The notes below the pieces were generated by a model. The model saw only the letters and a program-made list of their open reading frames with translations, ran no database searches and was not told the origin of the DNA. From Atopobiaceae bacterium (GTDB taxonomy: Bacteria > Actinomycetota > Coriobacteriia > Coriobacteriales > Atopobiaceae), in the NCBI GenBank assembly GCA_017510875.1, contig JAFWLX010000039.1, forward strand, positions 1 to 13,514: 13,514 nt of DNA, in the 5' to 3' direction. This document shows positions 1-5,596 of this stretch, in pieces. The translations under genes and the position numbers were made by a program. Numbering within the stretch: the stretch's first letter is position 1; every line of letters begins with the position of its first letter.

Positions 1-51
1 AAGGAGGACGGTGACCTCATGGCATTCTTGAGAGAGATGTGCGTTCACTGA
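1..51 (+). other. Possible truncated 5' end of a gene next to the IS
   Basis: AAGGAGG at the very start of the window is followed 11 nt later by ATG at 19-21, opening a ten-codon frame (MAFLREMCVH) that stops at 49-51, close to where the insertion sequence seems to begin. This could be the start of a gene cut off by the IS, or chance. The spacing is slightly long for a ribosome binding site and the peptide is not recognisable, so no function is offered. Confidence 0.2.
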
Positions 52-59
52 CGTTACCG

Positions 60-1060
60 AAACCGCGGGGGCTGCCATGCGGTCCCCGCCTCGGCCTTAC
101 GTGCGTTGGTTTCTGTAACGTAGGAGTTGCTGGAACAGGCCAGATAGAGCGGGAGCCTCCTGGTCGAGACCCCGTTGAACGGCGCCAGGAACGCCTCGAG
201 CCGCGAGTGCAGGGCGTTGACCATGCCCAGCTCGTCCTCGCCGGCCACCTTCGAGTTGAACCGGTTGTGCGCGAGCGCGCCCGCCGCCGACAGCGGGGAG
301 ACGTAGGAGCTGAGCTCGTCGGTGGACACGACGGCGCCTGCCAGCGGGACGCCCTCGATGCCCGCCCTCACCTGCTCGTTGCCGGCTCGCCCGCGCCCGA
401 CGAGGCGGCAGAAGCAGTCGCCGAGGTCGTTCACGCCGGTGAGCACGCAGGCCTTGAGCTTGGAGAGGCCCCGCTTGGTCACGCCGTGGCCGTTCGCGTG
501 CGGCTCCCTGGGCATCTTCACCCGCGCCCGGTCGCGGTTGCCGCTGAGCGACTCGTTCGGGTACTTCTCGTCGATCTGGACGCTGGTGCCCGGGTCGCAG
601 CGGAACGGGGCGAGCCTGGACCCCATCACCGAGCAGACCCGCATGCGCATGTACCAGGACGTCTTCAGGCACACGCCGCACCGCTCCGCGAGCTTCCGGA
701 GGGAGAGCCCCTCGACCATGCCCTCCACGTAGGCCGACCACGCGTCCGCGCCGAGTCTGGAGAGCGCGAGCACGCCGGCGGTCCTGGCCGAGAGCGTCCT
801 GCCGCAGCCGCGTCAGAGCCACCTCCTGCCGCCGTCGCGGCCGCGCCCCTTTGAGACGACGTGGGCGTGCCCGCACCTCGGGCACCTGGACGGCTCCTCG
901 GCGGGCCTTGCCGCCATCTCCTCGAATATCGCCCCCTTCAGCGCGGCGACCAGCTCCTCCTTCAGCTGCCGGGGCAGCTGAAGCGCGTTCTGTAGTACAC
1001 TCTCGTACATACGGACCCCCTCTGTGGTTGGCTTTGTTTGGCGACTGGCACCATAGCAGG
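60..1060 (-). mobile_element. Degraded IS1595-family insertion sequence (boundaries approximate)
   Basis: The element is defined by its broken transposase. Its ends are not firmly seen. A weak inverted similarity exists between about 66-85 (CTGCCATGCGGTCC) and the complement of about 1040-1058 (CTGCTATGGTGCCA), with 9 of 14 matching, which might be decayed terminal repeats. No convincing target duplication was found. The element sits just beyond the decayed end of the first CRISPR array, an end that accumulates damage. Confidence 0.5.
97..1010 (-). pseudogene. IS1595-family transposase, inactivated by a nonsense codon and a frameshift
   Basis: On the minus strand the frame starts at ATG 1010-1008, behind a G-rich ribosome binding site (GAGGGGG, about 1016-1022). 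It encodes an N-terminal zinc ribbon beginning CPRCGHAHVV, then reads RRWL, TGA (815-813) and RGCG. In this family a Cys is expected where the TGA falls. The same frame continues through an HTH-like stretch (LSLRKLAERCGVCLKTSWY), then DDE-type motifs VQIDEKY and STDELSSYV, and the family-typical MPREPHANGHGVTKRGLS. Near 132-141 one base is missing: restoring it changes LACSSNS to LAWFQQLLRYRNQRT and a TAA at 97-99, a natural C-terminus. Family members mobilise their IS by cut-and-paste or copy mechanisms with a DDE nuclease. With two lesions this copy is almost surely dead. The family assignment rests on remembered motifs. Confidence 0.85.
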
Positions 1061-1250
1061 GGGTCTGGACATTAATTCGGCACCTAACGATGTCAGCGCT
1101 GGTCTAACAGAGGTAAATGGGTAAGCCGATGAGGACGATGGAGTTCTTGGGCACACCTCCACGGACGCGCACTTGCGCGGAGGTCCAGACTTGAGGCGTG
1201 TTTCCCAAGACTCCGATGACCGATTCCTATTCGCAGGTGGCGGTGCGCGT
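1061..1250. other. Non-coding stretch between the IS and the first CRISPR array
   Basis: No gene is seen. It contains an imperfect hairpin at 1155-1184 (ACCTC, bulge, CGCGC, ACTT loop, GCGCG, GAGGT) that could end the leftward CRISPR transcript, though no clear run of U follows it. GTTTCCCAAG near 1199 faintly recalls the CRISPR repeat and may be a relic of an older, decayed repeat. Confidence 0.35.
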
Positions 1251-2699
1251 AGTATGACTCCCCGAGAGGTAAGGTCTTGCCATTACTGTTCTCGGAACCA
1301 TAGCAGTGCTTGCACTGTGTTTCAATTCCCCAAGGGGTAAGGTCTGGCCTAAGGACCTCGAAGGACAGCTTGTACGAACCATTTTGTTTCAATTCCCCAA
1401 GGGGTAAGGTCTGGCGCCAACCCGATTACTGATTTTGCTGCATTCGCAAAGTTTCAATTCCCCAAGGGGTAAGGTCTGGCACACTTTCGACCGAGCTGTG
1501 GTGGTTCGCCGCAGACAGTTTCAATTCCCCAAGGGGTAAGGTCTGGCCGTGGTGAACGCCATGTCCTACTACGGCTACGAGGTTATGTTTCAATTCCCCA
1601 AGGGGTAAGGTCTGGCAAAAAAATAGGAAAGGAACGAAAATGAAGAGGTTTATGGGTTTCAATTCCCCAAGGGGTAAGGTCTGGCTAAATGTATGTTGTC
1701 GACTGATATTTACAAGAACGACTTTTGTTTCAATTCCCCAAGGGGTAAGGTCTGGCAGTTATGCCGTAGTCTACGGACTAGTAGGTTATGGCGCGTTTCA
1801 ATTCCCCAAGGGGTAAGGTCTGGCGTAAACGAAATCTATTGGAAGAGGAGGTGAACAGGATGCTGGACATTATGTTTCAATTCCCCAAGGGGTAAGGTCT
1901 GGCACAAAGCCTTCGAGTATGAGATCAAGCTTGCCGTCGAGTTTCAATTCCCCAAGAGGTAAGGTCTGGCACTGGACAAGTACGACTACCTTGGACTTCG
2001 TGACGAGGTTTCAATTCCCCAAGGGGTAAGGTCTGGCGGGCAAGTACCCCAAAGCTGGACTCGCAACCATCGACTAGTTTCAATTCCCCAAGGGGTAAGG
2101 TCTGGCCTGGGAGGCACCGCATACGATTACAAGGCAGTCTAAGGTTTCAATTCCCCAAGGGGTAAGGTCTGGCCCGTCAACAACACCACCATCGACTATG
2201 CAATCAAGTTTCAATTCCCCAAGGGGTAAGGTCTGGCAGGAACTGATTAATGGCACTATTGAGCAGGTTGTTCCGTTTCAATTCCCCAAGGGGTAAGGTC
2301 TGGCGTAATAACGCGCAAGAACTGTTTGAGACAGGCCTTAAGTTTCAATTCCCCAAGGGGTAAGGTCTGGCACAACTGCTTTGTTGAGGATATTCAGTAC
2401 ACCGGGTTTCAATTCCCCAAGGGGTAAGGTCTGGCGAGTACGAGGACGAGAGGGCGTACACCCTCGAGTTCTACGTTTCAATTCCCCAAGGGGTAAGGTC
2501 TGGCGGGATCAATCAAGTGATAAAATGTGCAATGCACGGTTTCAATTCCCCAAGGGGTAAGGTCTGGCTATTTGACGACTTCTTCAGGGATATTCGTAAG
2601 AAGTTTCAATTCCCCAAGGGGTAAGGTCTGGCTTCCTTATCGAGGATTAAATAGGACTGCAGTCGTTAAGTTTCAATTCCCCAAGGGGTAAGGTCTGGC
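1251..2699 (-). CRISPR. CRISPR array 1: 21 good repeats plus one decayed repeat, 21 spacers
   Basis: The 30-nt repeat begins GTTTCAATTCC on the plus strand, has CCCCAAGGGG in the middle and ends TAAGGTCTGGC. Starts are at 1319, 1386, 1451, 1518, 1587, 1656, 1727, 1795, 1874, 1941, 2008, 2077, 2144, 2208, 2275, 2342, 2406, 2475, 2539, 2603 and 2670. The repeat at 1941 has one change (AAGAGGT). The copy at 1251-1280 carries about nine mismatches and marks the old, leader-distal end. Spacers are 34-41 nt except one of 49 nt (1825-1873). Read on the minus strand the repeat ends ATTGAAAC, the usual crRNA 5' handle of many type I and III systems, so crRNAs should come from the minus strand with the leader to the right. 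The subtype cannot be fixed without effector genes. Long spacers, the neighbouring CARF gene and the spacer sense bias favour type III. Confidence 0.98.
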
Positions 2700-3010
2700 C
2701 AGTGCATTTTCGCGAATTATACACCAGAGTTGAATAATCTGGGTCCACTATCCAAACCTTTTTCAAACGGCTCCATTTTGCGGGCGAAAAGTGCGTCGAT
2801 GATTTTGCAAAAGTGCAGGTAAACGAAGTGGCGGCATCTCGTGTAGGGGTCGACGCACTTTTTGCCCGCAAACGGGAGATCAAAAGGCCCTTTTCGTGCT
2901 CCCGGCGATGCCCCGTAAGCCCGCTAGCAGGGCAAACGTCGCCAAATCACCGACGCACTTTTTTCGAGGCATTCATTGCGCTAGGCTCGTATTAGGATTG
3001 GAGGCGCGCT
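2700..3010 (-). promoter_or_regulatory. CRISPR leader region with repeated CGACGCACTTTT motifs
   Basis: This gene-free stretch lies between the newest repeat of array 1 and cas2. It holds a 23-bp inverted repeat with one mismatch (2777-2799 against 2850-2872) whose core is CGACGCACTTTT on one strand. A third core copy lies at 2951-2964, and a partial AAAAGTGC occurs near 2810. Further structure is AAAAGG-C-CCTTTT at 2882-2894 and an interrupted inverted repeat GGCGATGCCC/GGGCA..TCGCC at 2904-2943. Such repeated, paired motifs suggest protein binding sites, for example for leader-recognition during spacer insertion or for transcription control of array and cas2. No ORF here looks real. Confidence 0.6.
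2716..2721 (-). promoter_or_regulatory. Likely -10 box of the array 1 promoter (TATAAT, minus strand)
   Basis: The minus strand carries a perfect TATAAT here, placing the transcription start near 2709, about ten bases before the first repeat. No good -35 box is seen at 16-18 nt spacing (ACCCAG occupies the place), so an activator or another sigma factor may assist. This supports leftward transcription of the array. Confidence 0.5.
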
Positions 3011-3120
3011 GGGGAGATGGTCATGTTCGCTTTTGAGAAGTCAATCTTTAGACGGAGGCAATGGCCCAAGGACCGACGTGGTTCTCACGTGGCGCTCAAC
3101 ACGCACTGGGAGGCACGCGC

Positions 3121-3381
3121 ATGTTCGTCATCCTCTCGTACGACATCGGGGCCAAGCGAGTACAGAAGGCGCTCAAGATCTGTAGGAAGTACCTGCGTCA
3201 TATGCATCGCTCGGTGTTCGAAGGCAACATAAGCGAGGGGAAGCTCAACCAACTGAAGCGCGAGCTCGAGCGTGTGGTAAACACGCGTCACGACACGGTG
3301 TGCATCTATCGCATCGAATCACCGATGCTCGTCAAGAAGGAGCAGATAGGTGTCATCCACGACGTAAGCGAAATCATCTGA
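3121..3381 (+). CDS. cas2: CRISPR-associated endonuclease Cas2 (spacer integration subunit)
   Basis: An 86-aa protein starting MFVILSYDIGAKRVQKALK, with the family's ferredoxin-like pattern: a beta strand ending in the conserved Asp (SYD, residue 8), KICRKYLRHMHRSVFEG, then LKRELERVVN and DTVCIYRIES. In the adaptation complex Cas2 dimers bridge two Cas1 dimers that insert new spacers at the leader. The start at 3121 is chosen because GGGAGG at 3108-3113 is well spaced and the family begins at this Met; an upstream in-frame ATG at 3061 would add 20 unrelated residues. No cas1 lies beside it, which is odd because cas1 normally precedes cas2, and no recognisable cas1 remnant was seen between the leader and cas2. 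It may act with a Cas1 encoded elsewhere, or be a leftover. Confidence 0.9.
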   Translation: MFVILSYDIGAKRVQKALKICRKYLRHMHRSVFEGNISEGKLNQLKRELERVVNTRHDTVCIYRIESPMLVKKEQIGVIHDVSEII

Positions 3382-3507
3382 ATGCTCAGCGTTGTGCCAA
3401 AAACCCTAAACTTGCGCACCATGAGCGGATGTATCCATAGCAGGAAGTAACCAGGTGGCACGCTATCATAGGAATATCGGTCACACTCAGCAAAGGAGTA
3501 TCTCGCT

Positions 3508-4143
3508 TTGAAGAAGTTCTTTATGGTCACGCCGCAACAACCCGAGGGCATGCTGCACAGCCAAAGTTATCTGGCGCCGGACAACGATGCGCTTTGCTAT
3601 GACGGACGGACGCGCTTCCCCATCGTCCCGCTCCTCAATGGATATGCTGTCAGCGGGGAGTGCGTGCAGGTGATCACCGTCACATATGGAGCACCTTCCA
3701 ATTGCGTCAACAATCTTGCTGTACTGCGGGCGGAGCTTGACGACCTTTCCGCGCGCCAGGGCATTGACATCGACCTCGTTTCCATCGACGCTCCCTTCGA
3801 CGATAGCGTCGGCGCCCTCATTCATGTCTGGCAGCTCCTCATCAGCCGTATCGATGACGGGGACGAGCTGTACGCATGCATCACCTTTGGCTCCAAGCCC
3901 GTTCCCATCATGCTCACCATGGCGCTGCAGTATGGCTGTCGTATCAAGAAGGGCGTCTCCATCGAGTGCGTCGTCTACGGACAGATGGACCACAGCCAGA
4001 ATCCGCCCCTTGCCCGCATCTATGACGTTACCGCCCTCGCCAAGCTCGACGAGCTCGTCCGCGTGCTCGCCGACATGCGGGTTGCCGAGCCGGAGTCTGC
4101 GCTGCGCATGGTGCTTGATCTGGGGAGTGGCGAGAATGGATAG
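3508..4143 (+). CDS. Stand-alone CARF-like protein, TM1812/Csx type (putative cyclic oligoadenylate sensor)
   Basis: A 211-aa protein. It starts at TTG 3508, nine bases after AAAGGAG (3492-3498); an ATG at 3523 is possible but poorly spaced. The shape fits a CARF Rossmann fold: strand MKKFFMVTP, then PIVPLLNGYAVSGECVQVI, a DDGDELYACITFGSKPVPI segment (residues 116-134) where TM1812 relatives have D-x-T-H/Y-G, then MALQYG, IECVVYGQMD (152-161) and IYDVTALAKLDELVRVL (171-187). In known relatives CARF binds cyclic oligoadenylate made by Cas10 of type III CRISPR systems and switches a fused HEPN, PD-DExK or other effector. Here the protein ends just after the CARF domain, with no effector fused. 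The next gene overlaps its stop codon, so the sensor output is probably passed to that partner. The family match is from memory of motifs; the altered DxTHG motif lowers certainty. Confidence 0.65.
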   Translation: MKKFFMVTPQQPEGMLHSQSYLAPDNDALCYDGRTRFPIVPLLNGYAVSGECVQVITVTYGAPSNCVNNLAVLRAELDDLSARQGIDIDLVSIDAPFDDSVGALIHVWQLLISRIDDGDELYACITFGSKPVPIMLTMALQYGCRIKKGVSIECVVYGQMDHSQNPPLARIYDVTALAKLDELVRVLADMRVAEPESALRMVLDLGSGENG

Positions 4144-5071
4144 GGACGAAGTTGATCAGTACGGCCATAAGCTAGTTGACAACGGCAAGGAATCGCTCGA
4201 GCGCCGCATTAACCGCAAGGCTGTTAGATACGCCAAGATTCGCGACGGCGAAGGAAATGCGGCACGAAAGCTCGCGCTTCGCGCGGAACTGCTTACGCTG
4301 TGCCTTCACTACTTCCGCGTTGTCGGTCAAGGCATGTCTAAACGCGACGCCTACGATGATGTCCTCGTTAACGAGCTGTACTGGTGCCTTGACCACTTCG
4401 ACTCGGCGAAAGGACTCTTCACGCACTTATTGAGATTCCGATACAAGCGACAGAGCGCGACAGCAGCCGATCGGGAGTACAAGGTAGCGTCAACTATCGA
4501 ACCGTTCGACGAAGAGGAGCACCTGAGCGGGGCTACAGAGGATCAGCTGAGCTTCGAAGATAGCTCCCACGAACAAGCTGACGCCATGCTCGCCGAGTTC
4601 ATCTCGCTCGTCGTAGAGTTTCTGGACCACCTTCCAGACAGGAAACACAACGAACGCGCCAAGCTGTACCTGAGGATGAACTTCACCGAGTGGACCACGT
4701 ACTCCGTCAAGATTCAGCCCGTCATCGATGGCTGCGAGCTCTTCGAATCGCAGGAGACACGCTTTTTCTCCACCATGGAGCTGCCCTTCCTCGACGCCTT
4801 TATGGCTGAGTCTTGCCGTTCGATTCGCAAGCTTTGGAAGTGCGAGCTCAAGGAAGGAATGGGTACGATACTGCGACTTGACGATCCGGCGCTGCAGAAG
4901 AAGAATCCTCCCGCGCCATGGAAGCTACCCATAAGCGTACATGCGGACTACGTCTCCAGCAAGGGCTACAAGGTGACGAGTGCGGTCATCAGCCAGCATC
5001 GCAAGAAGTTCGAGCTCCTTAAGGAGCAGATGAGCAACCGGCTGGATGACGGCGCACAACTTCGTGAATGA
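4136..5071 (+). CDS. Divergent sigma-70-like protein coupled to the CARF gene
   Basis: A 311-aa protein whose ATG overlaps the CARF stop by 8 nt (ATGGATAG), with GGGGAG upstream, so translation is probably coupled. Residues about 45-105 resemble sigma region 2: an acidic helix (SKRDAYDDVLVNELYWCL), then FDSAKGLFTHLLRFRYKRQ (88-106), as in FDP..G.F.TYL..R of sigma factors. Residues 159-180 (VVEFLDHLPDR..) recall the start of region 4, and 272-298 (YVSSKGYKVTSAVISQHRKKF) looks like a helix-turn-helix with the VSQHRKK signature of region 4.2. At 311 aa it is longer than most ECF sigmas, with an acidic linker (about 118-150) and a central insert of unknown role. If correct it would direct RNA polymerase to selected promoters, with the CARF partner perhaps holding or releasing it. 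It could instead be a helical DNA-binding protein of another kind. No domain search was possible. Confidence 0.5.
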   Translation: MDRDEVDQYGHKLVDNGKESLERRINRKAVRYAKIRDGEGNAARKLALRAELLTLCLHYFRVVGQGMSKRDAYDDVLVNELYWCLDHFDSAKGLFTHLLRFRYKRQSATAADREYKVASTIEPFDEEEHLSGATEDQLSFEDSSHEQADAMLAEFISLVVEFLDHLPDRKHNERAKLYLRMNFTEWTTYSVKIQPVIDGCELFESQETRFFSTMELPFLDAFMAESCRSIRKLWKCELKEGMGTILRLDDPALQKKNPPAPWKLPISVHADYVSSKGYKVTSAVISQHRKKFELLKEQMSNRLDDGAQLRE

Positions 5072-5104
5072 TTCTTAGCGTAAGTCTAAATCCTCTGCGC
5101 GAGA

Positions 5105-5142
5105 GTGGATTGAATAGTGAAGTCACGAAAGCACCAATCCAC
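5105..5142 (+). promoter_or_regulatory. Inverted repeat just upstream of the small membrane protein gene
   Basis: GTGGATTG (5105-5112) and CAATCCAC (5135-5142) are perfectly complementary, 22 nt apart, and end one base before the ribosome binding site AAGGAGG (5143-5149). It may be an operator or an mRNA hairpin controlling expression of the peptide independently of the sigma-like gene. The preceding words CTAAATCCTCTGCGC (about 5087-5101) vaguely resemble CTAAACTTGCGC upstream of the CARF gene (about 3404-3415); this may be chance. Confidence 0.35.
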
Positions 5143-5156
5143 AAGGAGGAAGCATT

Positions 5157-5366
5157 ATGACAAACGGAATCATGGCAAGCTCGGCGGTACTGGGCGCGAA
5201 CACCGCACCTGCGGCAATTCTGAGCATTGGGGCACCGGCGGTAGTCGCCGTCGTCGGCTGCTTCTGTCTGGTGGGTATCGTCGGCATCCTGTGCGACAAG
5301 CAAGTCGATGCGGATATCCCCAATCTGCGCTTCACCGTGTGTGACAGCAGTGGGCACAGGGGGTGA
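5157..5366 (+). CDS. Small single-pass membrane protein, 69 aa, unknown
   Basis: A 69-aa frame with an excellent ribosome binding site (AAGGAGG, seven bases before ATG). After a short polar start there is one long hydrophobic segment, about residues 17-46 (APAAILSIGAPAVV, AVVGCFCLVGIVGIL), then a soluble tail (CDKQVDADIPNLRFTV). The gene lies 85 nt after the sigma-like gene and is closed by a strong hairpin, so it probably belongs to the CARF/sigma unit or has its own promoter in that gap. I do not recognise the family. Position and size suggest a membrane-acting effector, a toxin-like peptide or an anchor; membrane proteins are known type III CRISPR ancillary effectors, but nothing in this peptide proves such a role. 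It could also be a leaderless bacteriocin-like peptide. Confidence 0.6.
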   Translation: MTNGIMASSAVLGANTAPAAILSIGAPAVVAVVGCFCLVGIVGILCDKQVDADIPNLRFTVCDSSGHRG

Positions 5367-5368
5367 AG

Positions 5369-5404
5369 CCAAGCGGGTACGGGCACAAGTCCGTACCCGC
5401 TTGG
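5369..5404 (+). terminator. Strong hairpin ending the cas2/CARF/sigma/peptide unit
   Basis: CCAAGCGGGTACGG and CCGTACCCGCTTGG form a perfect 14-bp stem with an 8-nt loop, starting two bases after the stop codon of the small membrane protein. No clear U-run follows, so it may work poorly as a factor-independent terminator and rather protect the mRNA end. Confidence 0.65.
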
Positions 5405-5583
5405 GGCCGCTCTCCCTTTAGATGTCGTTACATATCATCCGGGCAATCATCCGTATTGGCATTCCTGATAGCTCACGTTCCTGTACGCTTCAAGCCATTT
5501 GAATACTTGCTCGGTCCCTGCTACCTTTTCTCGGTTTAGAATTAAGGCTCATATATCGTTGACGAATGACGCTACTACTATGC
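5405..5583. other. Gene-free gap before the restriction operon
   Basis: No coding sequence is seen. The mod promoter should lie here. TAGAAT (5537-5542), TATATC (5552-5557) and TTGACG (5559-5564) are possible elements, but none pair at normal spacing, so no promoter is called. Confidence 0.4.
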
Positions 5584-5596
5584 GAGGTTGAGTTGT

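Noticed and set aside
813..815. Selenocysteine in the transposase
   Set aside because: No obvious insertion hairpin was identified and a second, frameshifting lesion indicates a decaying gene; kept only as something to exclude.
39..854. 271-aa plus-strand open frame over the insertion sequence
   Set aside because: It is the antisense of the transposase in GC-rich DNA, full of Arg, Pro and Ala, with no domain.
1874..1903. Search for tRNA, rRNA or attachment sites around the arrays
   Set aside because: No cloverleaf, rRNA-like stretch or direct repeats other than the CRISPR repeats were seen in the window.
1093..2883. Minus-strand open frames with PDLTPWGIET or QTLPLGELK motifs
   Set aside because: These motifs are translations of the CRISPR repeat in different frames; the frames cross repeats and spacers and are not genes.
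3061..3120. Earlier Cas2 start at 3061
   Set aside because: It adds 20 residues not found in Cas2; ATG 3121 has a good ribosome binding site and matches the family N-terminus.
3487..3993. 168-aa minus-strand open frame over the CARF gene
   Set aside because: It is antisense to a frame with a good ribosome binding site and family motifs, and has no support of its own.
3686..4135. Upstream extension of the sigma-like gene to position 3686
   Set aside because: The added 150 residues overlap the CARF gene and are low-complexity Ser/Pro-rich out-of-frame sequence; ATG 4136 with GGGGAG upstream is the sensible start.
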